This document shows positions 34,231 through 45,210 of a stretch of DNA of 64,000 nt, piece after piece. The number at the start of each line of letters is the position of its first letter. Within the stretch, counting starts at the first letter, position 1. Under the pieces are notes generated by a model. The model searched no databases and was not told the origin of the DNA. It saw nothing but the letters and a program-made list of their open reading frames with translations. Location of the stretch: contig NC_092045.1 of assembly GCF_003086295.3 (NCBI RefSeq), positions 86,628,693 through 86,692,692 on the forward strand. The letters run 5' to 3'. The stretch is from Arachis hypogaea. Lineage: Eukaryota > Streptophyta > Magnoliopsida > Fabales > Fabaceae. The position numbers were made by a program, and so were the translations under genes.

Positions 34231-35879
34231 TTGTTCGAGTTTAGACAACTGACGGTTCATCTTGTTGCTTAGATTAGGTATTGTTCTTCAGAGTTCTTAA
34301 GAATGAATTTTAGAGTTTCAGGTGATGTTCTTATCATCACCAAAGCTGATTGATTCTCATCAATTTAGCTCTTGAATGTAATGTCCTGCTGAAACTTGGC
34401 TAGCCATGTCTAATTTCTTTAGACTACAGCTTTAGACTAACATTGCATGATTCCTGGAATTCTCATTAAGAATTTTAATATCCTTATTTTCTTTTCCACT
34501 CAATTTTTGAAAAATCCAAAAGAATTATAAAATCTTAAAATCAAAAATATTTTTATGTTTCTTGTTTGAGTCTAGTGTCTAATTTTAAGTTTGGTGTCAA
34601 TTGCATGTTTCTGTTCTTCTTGCATTTTTCGAATTCATTCATGTGTCTTCATTGATCTTCAAGTTGTTCTTTATGATTTCCTTGATCTAATCTTTAAATT
34701 CTCTTGTCTTGAGTGTTTTGTTGTTTCTCATGTGCATTCTCAATTTGTTAGTGTCAATAGTATACAAACTTCTAAGTTTGGTGTCTTGCATGCATTGTTT
34801 ATTTGATTTTAGTTGCATTTTGATTATTCCTCATCATTAAAAATTCAAAAAAATTCTTAATTTGTGTCTCTTCAAGTCAATAATACAGAGAATTAAAGAT
34901 TCAGAACATACAGCAGAGGAATTACACAGAAAAAGCTGGGCGTTCAAAATGCCCAGTGAGGAAGGAAAACTGGCGTTTAAACGCCAGCCAGGGTACCTGG
35001 CTGGGCGTTTAACGCCCAAAAGGGTTGCATTTTGGGCGTTAAACGCCAAAATGGATACCATTCTGGGCGTTTAACGCCAGGATGGCACAAGAGGGAAGAT
35101 TTTGTTTTTAATTCAAATTTTTTTCAAGTTTCCATAATTTTTCAAAATCAAATCTTTTTCAAATCATATCTTTTCAATCATATATTTTCAAAATCAATTT
35201 CTTTCCATTTTCAAAAATACTTGCTAACAATGAATGATTTGATTCAACATTTCAAAATATGTTTCCTTTTCTGTTGAGAAAGGTTTAATGTCTGAATCAT
35301 ATCTTTTAAATCTCTTGTTAGCCAAGTCATTAATTTTAAAAATTAAATCTTTTTAAATTGTTTTTGAATCATATCTTTTTAATCACATCTTTTTCAAAAT
35401 AGTTTCAATCATATCTTTTTGATTTCTAATTTCAAAATCTTTTTCAAAATCACTTTATTTCTTTCCCAACTTTAATTTATGAAAATCATTCATCAAATTT
35501 TCAAAATTTCTTTTAATCATTTTAAAATCTTTTATTTTATTTTCGAGTTCCTCCCCTCGTCTCACATCCTTCTATTTAAGGATTGACACTCCTCCACTAT
35601 CAATAATTCGAACTCTATCCCTCTTGATAAGTTCGAATTCTTCTACCTTCTCCTTCTATTCTTCTTTTCCTCTAACACCTCAAGGAATCTCTATACTGTG
35701 ACATAGAGGACTCCATACTTTCTTGTTCTCTTCTCTTTCATATGAGCTGGAACAAAGACAAAAGCATTCTTGTTGAGGCTGATCCTGAACCTGAAAGGAC
35801 CTTGAAGTGAAAGCTAAGAGAAGCTAAAGCAATACTCTCTGTAGAGGACCTAACAGAAATCTTCAAACAAGAAGAAGAC
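34231..35879 (+). mobile_element. Leader of the Athila-like element
   Basis: Untranslated, T-rich, with repeated 'atcatatcttttt' motifs (35150-35450), two AAGTTTGGTGT copies (34587, 34774) and a five-copy palindrome array (34940-35080). Short frames here are artefacts. Confidence 0.7.
34936..35082 (+). repeat. Palindrome array 1: five GGCGTTTAACGCC-type motifs
   Basis: Motif cores (GCG) start at 34940, 34973, 35005, 35036 and 35067; spacings 33, 32, 31, 31 bp. Confidence 0.95.
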
Positions 35880-38207
35880 ATGGCAGCTGAAAACAACAAC
35901 AATGCCAATAATGCAAGGAAGGTGCTGGGTGACTTTACTGCACCTACTCCCGACTTCTATGGGAGAAGCATCTCTATCCCTGCTATTGGAGCAAACAACT
36001 TTGAGCTTAAGTCTCAATTAGTTTCTCTAATGCAACAGAATTGCAAGTTCCATGGACTTCCATTGGAAGATCCTCATCAGTTCTTAGCTGAATTCTTGCA
36101 GATCTGTGACACTGTCAAGACCAATGGGGTTAACCCTGAGGTCTACAGACTTATGCTATTCCCTTTTGCTGTAAGAGACAGAGCTAGGATATGGTTGGAC
36201 TCACAACCTAAAGAAAGCCTGAACTCTTGGGAAAAGCTAGTCAATGCCTTCTTGGCAAAGTTCTTTCCACCTCAAAAATTGAGTAAGCTTAGAGTGGAAG
36301 TCCAAACCTTCAGATAGAAGGAAGGTGAAACCCTCTATGAAGCTTGGGAAAGATACAAACAATTGATCAGAAAGTGTCCTTTTGACATGCTTTCTGAATG
36401 GAGCATCATAGGTATCTTCTATGATGGTCTGTCTGAATTGTCCAAGATGTCATTGGACAACTCTGCTGGAGGATCTCTTCATCTGAAGAAGATTCCTGCA
36501 GAAGCTCAAGAACCCATTGAAATGGTTGTAAATAACCAATTCATGTACACTTCTGAAAGGAATCCTGTGAACAATGGGATGAATCAGAAGAAAGGAGTTC
36601 TTGAGATTGATACTCTGAATGCCATATTGGCTCAGAACAAAATATTGACTCAGTAAGTCAATATGATTTCTCAAAGTCTGTCTGGAATGCAAGCTGCACC
36701 AAGCAGTACTAAGGACGCTTCATCTGAAGAAGAAGCTTATGATCATGAGAACCCTTCAATGGAAGAGGTGAATTACATGGGAGAACCCTATGGAAACACC
36801 TATAATCCTTCATGGAGAAATCATCCAAATCTCTCATGGAAGGATCAACAGAGACCTCAACAAGGTTTCAACAACAATAATGGTAGAAGAAACAGGTTTA
36901 GCAATGGCAAGCTTTTTCCATCATCTTCTCAGCAACAGACAGAGAATTCTAAGCAGAACTCCTCTGACTTAGCAACTATAGTCTCTGATCTAATCAAAAC
37001 CACTCAAAGTTTCATGACTGAAACAAGGTCCTCCATTAGAAATTTGGAGGCACAAGTGGGTCAGCTGAGTAAGAAAATTACTGAACTCCCTCCTAGTACT
37101 CTTCCAAGCAATACAGAAGAGAATCCAAAAGGAGAGTATAAGGCCATCAACATGGCCGAATTTGGAGAGGAGAAAGAGGCAGTGATCGCCACTGAGGAAG
37201 ACCTCAATGGACGTCCACTGGCCTCCAATGAGTTTTCTAATGAGGAACCATAGGAATCTGAGGCTCACACTGAGACCATAGAGATTCCATTGGAATTACT
37301 TCTGCCATTCATGAGCTCTGATGAGTATTCTTTCTCTGAAGAGGACGATTATGTCACTGAAGAGCAAGTTGCTAAGTACCTTGGAGCAATCATGAAGTTA
37401 AATGACAAGTTATTTGGTAATGAGACTTGGGAGGATGAACCCCCTTTGCTCACCAAAGAACTGGATAACTTGACTAGGCAGAGATTACCTCAAAAGAGAC
37501 AGGACCCTGAGAAGTTCTCAATATCTTGTACATTAGGCACCATGACCTTCGAGAAGGCTCTGTGTGACCTAGGGTCAAGCATAAACCTCATGCCTCTCTC
37601 TGTAATAGAGAAGCTAGGGATCTTTGAGGTACAAGCTGCAAGAATCTCATTAGAGATGGCAGACAATTCAAGAAAACAAGCTTATGGACTTGTAGAGGAT
37701 GTTCTGGTAAAGGTTGAAGACCATTACATCCCTGCTGATTTCATAGTCCTACAGACTGGGAAGTGCATGGATGAATCCATCATCCTTGGCAGACCTTTCC
37801 TAGCCACAACAAAGGCTGTGATTGATGTTGACAGAGGAGAATTGATCATTCAAGTGAATGAAGAATCCTTTGTGTTTAAGGCTCAAGGATATCCCTCTGT
37901 AACCATGGAGAGGAAGCATGAAGAGCTTCTCTCAAAACAGAGTCAAACAGAGCCCCCACAGTCAAACTCTAAGTTTGGTGTTGGGAGGCCACAACCAAAT
38001 TCTAAGTTTGGTGTTGAACCCCCACATTCAAACTCTAAGTTTGGTGCTGGGAGGTTCCAACGTTGCTCTGAACATCTGTGTTGCTCCATGAGAGCGCACT
38101 GTCAAGATACTGACATTAAAGAAGCGCTTGTTGGGAGGCAACCCAATGTTATATTTATCTATTTTCCATTGTTATTTTATGTTTTCTATAGGTTGATGAT
38201 CATGTGA
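35880..38207 (+). pseudogene. Gag and aspartic protease of the Athila-like element, one frame with three stops
   Basis: A single frame of 776 codons starts MAAENNNNANNARKVLGD. Residues about 65-150 hold the Athila gag core: DPHQFLAEFLQICDT, RLMLFPFAVRDRARIWLDS, and LVNAFLAKFFPP; after the first stop KEGETLYEAWERYKQLIRKCP follows. The middle is Asn/Gln/Ser-rich. About residues 540-600 hold a retropepsin-like region: SCTLGTMTFEKALCDLGSSINLMP with the active-site DLGSS, then ESIILGRPFLATT (ILGRPF motif). The tail repeats NSKFGV three times and ends ALVGRQPNVIF. Stops lie at 36315 (TAG), 36654 (TAA) and 37251 (TAG); nothing else is broken. Gag would package RNA; the protease would mature it. Confidence 0.88.
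38121..38148 (+). other. Conserved stem-loop TTGGG-AGGCAA-CCCAA
   Basis: Stem TTGGG (38131-38135) pairs with CCCAA (38142-38146) around loop AGGCAA, preceded by AGAAGCGCT. A near copy lies at 58111-58136 in a different element at the corresponding place, after the gag-type frame. Confidence 0.6.
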
Positions 38208-38283
38208 AGTCACAAAAACAATTGAAAAAGCAAAAATAGAATGAAAAACAGAAAGAAAAATAGCACACCCTGGAGGAAAAGCT

Positions 38284-38490
38284 TGCTGGCGTTTAAACGC
38301 CAGTAAGGGCAGCAAATGGGCGTTTAACGCCCAGTCTGGCACCATTCTGAGCGTTTAACGCCAGAAAGGGGCACCAGACTGGCGTTTAACGCCAGGAATG
38401 GGCAAGAAGCTGGCGTTAAACGCCAGAAATGGGCAGCAGCTCGGCGTTTAACACCAGGATTGGCAGAAAGGGCGTTTTTGCACGCCACTT
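38284..38490 (+). repeat. Palindrome array 2: seven motifs with 31-bp period
   Basis: GCG cores start at 38289, 38320, 38351, 38382, 38413, 38444 and 38472: five intervals of exactly 31 bp and a last of 28. The copies are variants of TGGCGTTTAACGCCAG separated by 'gggca-cag'-like spacers. Confidence 0.97.
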
Positions 38491-38905
38491 GGTGCAAGGA
38501 TGAGCTATCCTTGACACCTCAGGATCTGTGGACCTCACAGGATCCCCACCTACCCCACCACTCTCTCTCTTCTTCACCCATTCACCAATCACCTCAATAC
38601 CTCTTTCCCAAAAACCCCTCACCTATCAAATCTCACCATTCTCTTCACCACTCACATCCATCCTTCATAAAACCCCACCTACCTTACCATCCAAATTCAA
38701 ACCACTTTCCCTCCCAAACCCACCCATAATGGCCGAACCCTACCCCTCCCTCCACCCCTATATAAACCCATCTTCACTCCTTCATTTTTACACAACCTAA
38801 ACACTACTTCTCCCCCTTGGCCGAAACACAAAGCCCCCCTCCATCTCCTATCTTTCTAAGTTTGGTGTGGTAAAAGCGTTGCTTTTTGTTTTTCCATAAC
38901 CATTT
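38491..38905 (+). mobile_element. Pyrimidine-rich spacer upstream of the second ORF
   Basis: C/A/T-rich sequence (CCCACC, CTCACC runs) with 'cccctatataaaccc' near 38754, a TATA-box-like site about 150 bp upstream of the ORF start at 38906. This would suit a subgenomic promoter for the second ORF, which is inference. Overlapping frames (38460-38800) are Pro/Ser/His-rich artefacts. Confidence 0.45.
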
Positions 38906-40037
38906 ATGGCATCTAAGGCCGGAGAAACCTCTAGAAAGAGGAAAGGGAAGGCAAAAGATTTCACCTCCGAGTTATGGGAGATGGAGAGATTCATCTCAAG
39001 GGTGCATCAAGACCACTTCTATGAAGTTGTGACCATGAAGAAGGTGATCCCCGAGGTCCCTTTCAAACTCAAAAAAGAGTGAATATCCAGAGATCCGACA
39101 TGAGATCCAAAGAAGAGGTTGGAAAGTTCTTACCAACCCCATTCAACAAGTCAAAATCTTAATGGTTCAAGAGTTCTATGCTAATGCATGGATCACCAAG
39201 AACCATGATCAAAGTGTGAACCCGGACCCAAATGGTTCAGGAGAAATGCTTAGATTTTAGTCCGGAAAATGTAAGGTTGGCATTCAACTTGCCCATGATG
39301 CAAGGAGATGAACACCCCTATACTAGAAGGGTCAACTTTGATCAAAGGTTGGACCAAGTCCTCATAGACATTTGTGAAGAGGGCGCTCAATGGAAGAGAG
39401 ATTCAAGAGGGAAGCCGGTTCAACTGAGAAGGCATGACCTCAAGCCCGTGGCTAGGGGATGGTTGGAGTTTATCCAACGCTCAATCATTCCCACTAGCAA
39501 CCGGTCTGAAGCTACTATAGACCGGGCTATCATGATTCATAGCATCATGATTGGAGAGGAAGTAGAAGTTCATGAGGTTATATCCTAAGAACTTTATAAG
39601 GTGGCGGACAAGTCCTCTACCTTGGCAAGGTTAGCCTTCCCTCATCTCATTTGTCACCTCTGTAATTCAGTTGGAATTAACATAGAGGAGACATCCTCAT
39701 TGATGAGGACAAGCCCATCACTAAGAAGAGGATGGAGCAAACAAGAGATCCCACTCATGGACATGAGGAAATTCCTCATCATGAAATCCCTGAGATGCCT
39801 CAAGGGATGCACTTTTCTCCACAAAACTATTGGGAGTAAATCAACACCTCCCTAGGAGAATTGAGTTCCAACATGGGACAACTAAGGGTGGAGCACCAAG
39901 AACATTCCATCCTCCTCGTTGAAATTAAAGAAGATCAAAGAATCATGAGAGAGGAGCAACAAAGACAAGGAAGAGACATTGAGGATCTCAAGCACTCCAT
40001 AAGATCTTCAAGAGGAAGAACAAGCCGCCATCACTAA
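38906..40037 (+). pseudogene. Second ORF of the Athila-like element (plant-transposon-protein type), frameshifted
   Basis: It starts MASKAGETSRKRKGKAKDFTSE, with a basic N-terminus that looks like a nuclear signal. Across several frameshifts come the blocks HQDHFYEVVTMKKVIPEVPF, YPEIRHEIQRRGW, LTNPIQQVKILMVQEFYANAW, FSPENVRLAFNL and LKPVARGWLEFIQRSI (the last two in the 118-residue open frame 39232-39588). LARLAFPHLICHLC follows near 39616-39660. The C-terminus is charged (QRQGRDIEDLKHSIRSS) and ends SRHH at 40037. This layout is the widespread 'putative plant transposon protein' domain found downstream of gag/pol in Athila-like elements. Its role is unknown; an env-like or nucleic-acid-binding role is speculation. 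At least three shifts make it a pseudogene. Confidence 0.7.
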
Positions 40038-40917
40038 GGTGGACCCGTTCTTTAATCTCCTTGTTCTTTATTTTTCTGTTTTTCGAATTTTTATGCTTAT
40101 GTTTATCTATGTTTGTGTCTTATTACATGATCATTAGTGTCTTAGTGTCTATGCCTTAAAGTTATGAATGTATGCTTGAACAGTGCATATGTCTTTTGAA
40201 TTTGTTGTTCAAGAATGTTAAAATTGTTGGCTCTTGAAAGAATGATGAAATAGGAGAAATGTTACTGAGGATCTGAAAAATCATAAAAATGATTCTTGAA
40301 GCAAGAAAAAGCAGTGAATTCAAAAAAAAGGGATCCAAGGCTTTGAGCATCAGTGGATAGGAGGGCCTACAGGAATAACATCCTGGCCTAAGCGGCTAAA
40401 CCAAGCTGTCCCTAACCATGTGCTTGTGGCGTGAAGGTGTCAAGTGAAAACTTGAGACTGAGCGGTTAAACTCGGGATCCAAGGCAAAAAGAGTGTGCTT
40501 AAGAACCCTGGACACCTCTAATTGGGGATTCTAGCAAAGCTGAGTCACAATCTGAAAAGGTTCACCAAGTTATGTGTCTATGGCATGGATGTATCCGGTG
40601 GTAATACTGGAAAACAGAGTGCTTTGGGCCACGGCCAAGACTCATAAAGTAGCTGTGTTCAAGAATCAACATACTTAACTAGGATAATCAATAATACTAT
40701 CCGGATTCTGAGTTCCTATAGAAGCCAATCATTCTGAACTTCAAAGGATAAAGTGAGATGCCAAAACTGTTCAGAGGCAAAAAGCTAAAAGCCCCGCTCA
40801 TCTAATTAATACTGATCTTTATAGATGTTTTTGGAATTCATTGTATATTCTCTTCTTTTTTTATCCTATTTGATTTTCAGTTGCTTGGGGACAAGCAACA
40901 ATTTATGTTTGGTGTTG
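40038..40917 (+). mobile_element. 3' untranslated region of the Athila-like element
   Basis: Non-coding. It ends CAATTTATGTTTGGTGTTG immediately before the 3' LTR. A clear polypurine tract is not visible; GCTTGGGGACAAGCAAC at about 40883-40899 is a GC-rich inverted repeat near the place where one is expected. Confidence 0.6.
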
Positions 40918-42516
40918 TGATGAGCGGATAATTTATACGCTTTTTGGCATTGTTTTTAGTATGTTTTAGTTAGTTTTTATTATATTTTTATTAGTTTTTA
41001 TTTAAAATTCACTTTTCTGGACTTTACTATGAGTTTGTGTGTTTTTCTGTGATTTCAGGTATTTTCTGGCTGAAATTGAGGGACCTGAGCAAAAATCTGA
41101 TCCAGAGACTGAAAGAGGACTGCAGATGCTGTTGGATTCTGACCTCCCTGCACTCGAAGAGGATTTTCTAGAGCTACAGAAGCCCAATTGGCGCGCTCTC
41201 AATTGCGTTGGAACGTAGACATCTTGGGCTTTCCATTAATATATAATAGTCCATACTTTGCTCGAGATTTGATGGCCCAAGCAGGCATTTCAAGTCAGCT
41301 CAGGAATTCTGGCGTTTAACGCCGGCACTGGCACAGAAGTGGGAGTTAAACGCCCAAACTGGCACAAAAGCTGGAGTTTAACTCCAAGAAGAGTCTCTAC
41401 ACATAAGAAGCTTCAATGCTCAGCCCAAGCACACACCAAGTGGGCCCGGAAGTGGATTTTTATGTCATTTATGTAAACCCTAAGCTACTAGTTCTCTATA
41501 AATAAGACCTTTTGCTATTGTATTTTCATCTTGGTTCTTCTGGTTCCCTCTCTGGGGCCAAAGCCAATGATCACCATTATCACTTATGTATTTTCAATGG
41601 TGGAGTTTCTACACACCATAGATTAAGGTGTGGAGCTCTGCTGTACCTCTAGTATTAATGCAATTACTATTGTTCTTCTATTTAATTCAACTTATTCTTG
41701 TTCTAAGATATCACTTGTTCCTCAACTTGATGAATGTGATGATCCGTGACACTCATCATCATTCTCACCTATGAATGTGTACCTGACAACCACCTCTGTT
41801 CTACCTTAGATTGAGTGGATATCTCTTGGATTCCTTAATCAGAATCTTCGTGCTATAAGCTAGAATCCATTGGCGGCCATTCTTGAGAATCCGGAAGGTC
41901 TAAACCTTGTCTGTGGTATTCTGAGTAGGATTCAGGGATTGAATGACTGTGACAACTTTCAAACTCACGATTGTGGGGCGTTAGTGACAGATGCAAAAGA
42001 ATCACTAGATTCTATTCCGACATGATCGAGAACCGACAGATGAATAGCCGTGCTGTGACAGAGCGCGTTGAACATTTTCAGTGAGAGGACGGGACTGTAG
42101 CCATTGACAATGGTGATGCCCAACATACAGCTTTCCATGGAAAGGAGTAAGAAGGATTGGAAGAAGACAGTAAGAAAGCAGAGAGATGGAAGGGACAAAG
42201 CATCTGCATACGCTTATCCGAAATTCTCACTAATGAATTACATAAGTATCTCTATCTTTATTTTATGTTTTATTCATCTTTTAATTATCAATCCTCCATA
42301 ACCATTTGAATCCGCCTGACTGAGATTTACAAGATGACCATAGCTTGCTTCATACCAACAATCTCCGTGGGATCGACCCTTACTCGCGTAAGGTTTATTA
42401 CTTGGACGACCCAGTGCACTTGCTGGTTAGTTGTGCGAAGTTGTGATAAAGAGTTGAGATTGCAATTGAGCGAACCATGTTGATGGCGCCATTGATGATC
42501 ACAATTTCGTGCACCA
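40918..42516 (+). mobile_element. 3' LTR of the Athila-like element
   Basis: 1599 bp, starting TGATGAGCGGATAATTTATACG and ending TTTCGTGCACCA. TATA box TATAAATAA at 41498. Palindrome-type motifs at 41312, 41343 and 41374 keep the 31-bp spacing. Confidence 0.92.
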
Positions 42517-42521
42517 TACGT

Positions 42522-44938
42522 CTACAAGTCGCACGTGATATCAAAATAATTCTCGAGTCTACTCAGAAGGACACAAGATTTAGAAAGGAAAGTCAAATGT
42601 CAAGGATAGCAATAATAGATTTGAGAGGATGTATCCAATCCAGGTAACAAAGACACTCAACCCATGAAGTTTTCTAGAAATAAATTGATTGACAACTTCA
42701 AAGATAATCCTTGTATCAAAGGAATCCAACATGACTAATAAGAAGAAAATTCAGCGCATTATTTTGAAACAAATCCAAGCTGAGTCGAAGAAGTATGAGG
42801 TTTATAGAGAATAATCTCTCAAACCCAAGACAAAGCTCACAGAACTTCAAGAGCACGATTAAAAACACTTCCGAATACATTGTTCATAAAAGAATCGAAA
42901 ACTTGCAGGAAAATCACTTCGCAGCTTAGAAGAAAGTTAAGTAATAAACATTCTTCAAGAGAGTAACAAAAGCATAAACGTGGCTGTGCTCTAATTCAAT
43001 CTCATGTTGAAGTAGATTATGTAGAGTTTTAAAAACAAGGTGCTCACAATTTTGGCTAAAGGCTAAAATATTCCCTCAAATATTTTAGAAAGATAATTAG
43101 GTGCACAACTTAACCAAAAGCAATCATAAAACTCGGAAGAGAAATCAAATGCTTGTTAAAAAATTCTCAGAGTCCATACTCCAACAAGCGTGTATAAATG
43201 TTTTAGCAAGGACGAAAGAGAAAGTTAAACTCTTTTTAGAAAGGAAATTCCGAGGTAAAAATTTTCTTACAATCTGGTAAGGAAATAAGTGGTGCGTTAC
43301 AAACAAACCGGTTTCCACTAAACAAGGAAGCTTTCCAAAACCTCATTTAGAATAGCGCATGCCAACTTTAAATTAACTTCGCCAAAATTGAATAATGGTT
43401 TCAATTTCAATCAAGCAACAGAAAGTAAATTCCGTTTAGAATTTCTTCAAAGAGGATTCAAAACTTCCTTAAAAGTTCAAAACAAGACTCCAAAAGTATA
43501 CTTGAAATCACCATTTCAAAAGGATATTCAAGAATATTAGGATGTACTTAAAAAGAGTCAAGCCACACAAGAAATGATCCTAAATCAAGATAGTTCAAAC
43601 AAGATCCACTAGGCATGAAACATCAAACAAGCTTTCAATTAATTCAAAAGAATACAAAAGTCGTAGAAAAAGACAACTCAACCATCAGTAATTTCTCAAT
43701 GATAAACCTTTGACTAAAAACTCTTGTAGAGGTAATGAGAGAATAAACGATGCACTAACTTGAAACAAATCAAACTGACTCATATAAGAATGAGGTTCAC
43801 CAGAGAAGAAAAACCAAGATCAATGGTAATGTTCACAAAATGTAAAAGATTAGTTAAAAATAAAGTCAAGTATGACATTCATAGAGATGGGAGGTTTAAT
43901 AGAGAATTTAGTTCGTTCATAGGAAGAAAGCTATGAGTCCAACACTTTCAAAAGAAGTAGCAATGGCATAAACAATGTGGTATGCTAAATCAAACTCAAA
44001 CCAAAAATAAATCAAGTGTAGTTCATCAAACGAAACTCAACCGAGACAAAAGTGAAAAATCTTTCCTTTCCAAAATTTTGAAAAATATCCAAATACATAA
44101 TCAAATGAAGATTTGCATTGGAACTACGGTAAATTTACTAGAAAGCCAAATTGTAATTCAAGGTAAATGCAGTTCCATCAACCAATAAAAGCACAGGCGA
44201 AGTATTAGAAATAAATAGTCGTTAAGCTGTATAAGAAATCTTTAAGTTCCACATATGTAGATAAGTATATATCCAATCAACAACAATTTTTTTTTATAAA
44301 AATCTCAAAATTGGCTGTGATCACTGTCGAATGAGAGAAAAACTAAATCAACAATTTCTTTAAAAATGGACTCGGAATCAGGAGTTAAAATGTACAACGC
44401 AATAGGATAAGTTCAAAGCTGTATCAAAGAATACGTGAATCAAGAAGAACTCAAACAGAGAAAGACAGATACAACAAGGATTTCAAACAAGAATATGCAC
44501 TTAGGATCAAACAAGAATACATATGAATAGAGGAATAGAGTGGAACATCAAACTACTTTTCAAGAGGAGTAGCAAACGAGAACTTCGAGTTAGGACATGA
44601 AAGAACAGGTTGACTCGAACAAAATCCAAGATACACAACTGAATAGCCTCGAGAAATAGTTTCTAACGTTCTCAAAACCCGCGATTCGCTTTACTCAAAA
44701 CTCGTATATCGCCTATGATAACCCATTAGTGCCTTCATATACATAATTCACTAGTATTAAGCCGGTCAAACTTAATATCAGGAATTATGCAATGCAAGAC
44801 TAGCAGTGTTAATCAATAGACCGTCATGTGCATAAAGCTCTAATTCTTGTAATTCGACTAGACCTAATACATGACAAACGTTCAGAGCATGCAATTGAAG
44901 CATAGTCGGTCCATTCTTCAGGCTCTACAGGAAGGACT
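42522..44938 (-). mobile_element. Internal region of element B, 5' part, non-coding
   Basis: This is the continuation of 32108-32610. On neither strand do I find gag, protease, RT or integrase motifs; the longest frame (43982-44188) has no family signature. Together with 32095-32610 the internal region is about 2.9 kb, so element B looks like a LARD-type non-autonomous element. 'gcaaaacaagaaa'-like decayed direct repeats are common in it. Confidence 0.65.
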
Positions 44939-44950
44939 GCTCTGATACCA
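44939..44950 (-). promoter_or_regulatory. Primer binding site of element B, initiator-Met tRNA type
   Basis: Read on minus it is TGGTATCAGAGC, an exact match to the classic plant retrotransposon site complementary to initiator Met-tRNA, three bases inside the LTR end at 44954. Confidence 0.9.
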
Positions 44951-44953
44951 TAA

Positions 44954-44980
44954 TGCAACACCCTAACTACCAAAACTCAC
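44954..44980 (-). mobile_element. Remnant of the 5' LTR of element B
   Basis: Only the last 27 bases of the LTR survive, matching 27573-27599 (TGCAACACCCTAACTACC versus TGTAACACCCTAACTACC). The rest was deleted, and unrelated DNA starts near 44981. Confidence 0.75.
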
Positions 44981-45079
44981 ACAAACAATGTCACATTTGG
45001 AAAAAATGTGACTTTGGTCAAGGATTGATAACTGAAGGTGAGTAGCAGTGAAGGTATGAGGTATTAAGAACCCTAATTC

Positions 45080-45082
<3 letters not shown>

Positions 45083-45114
<32 letters not shown>
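45083..45114 (+). repeat. (AT)n microsatellite
   Basis: About 16 AT units, next to the right end of the hAT-like element. Confidence 0.95.
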
Positions 45115-45118
<4 letters not shown>

Positions 45119-45210
45119 CAGGTAGGGGCTACACATCTCGATTGGAACCCGCCCCAACTGGGTAGAGGCAGGTCGAGTACTCACAGGTTTGGGTACTCCT
45201 GCCACCCCTA
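45115..45210 (-). mobile_element. Right end of a hAT-like element
   Basis: Read on minus it starts TAGGGGTGGCAGGAGTACCC and contains GTACTCGACC and GGGGCGGGTT, resembling the left end at 19194. GTTTTAG follows at 45211-45217. Confidence 0.5.

Larger units (their letters stand above)
32611..42516 (+). mobile_element. Complete Athila-like LTR retrotransposon, non-autonomous (9.9 kb)
   Basis: It is bounded by TGATGAGCGG...GTGCACCA LTRs with an exact 5-bp target duplication TACGT (32606-32610 and 42517-42521). Order: 5' LTR, Asp-tRNA-type primer site, leader with a palindrome array, gag-protease frame, stem-loop and second palindrome array, a second decayed ORF, long 3' untranslated region, 3' LTR. 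Reverse transcriptase, RNase H and integrase are absent between protease and 3' LTR, so it must borrow them. It resembles the non-autonomous partners described for Athila-type elements of peanut; the specific family name is not something I can verify. Confidence 0.9.

Noticed and set aside
38284..38490. CRISPR-like regular repeat array
   Set aside because: The 31-bp period superficially resembles CRISPR, but repeats vary, are palindromic, lie in a plant retrotransposon and have no spacers of foreign type or cas genes.
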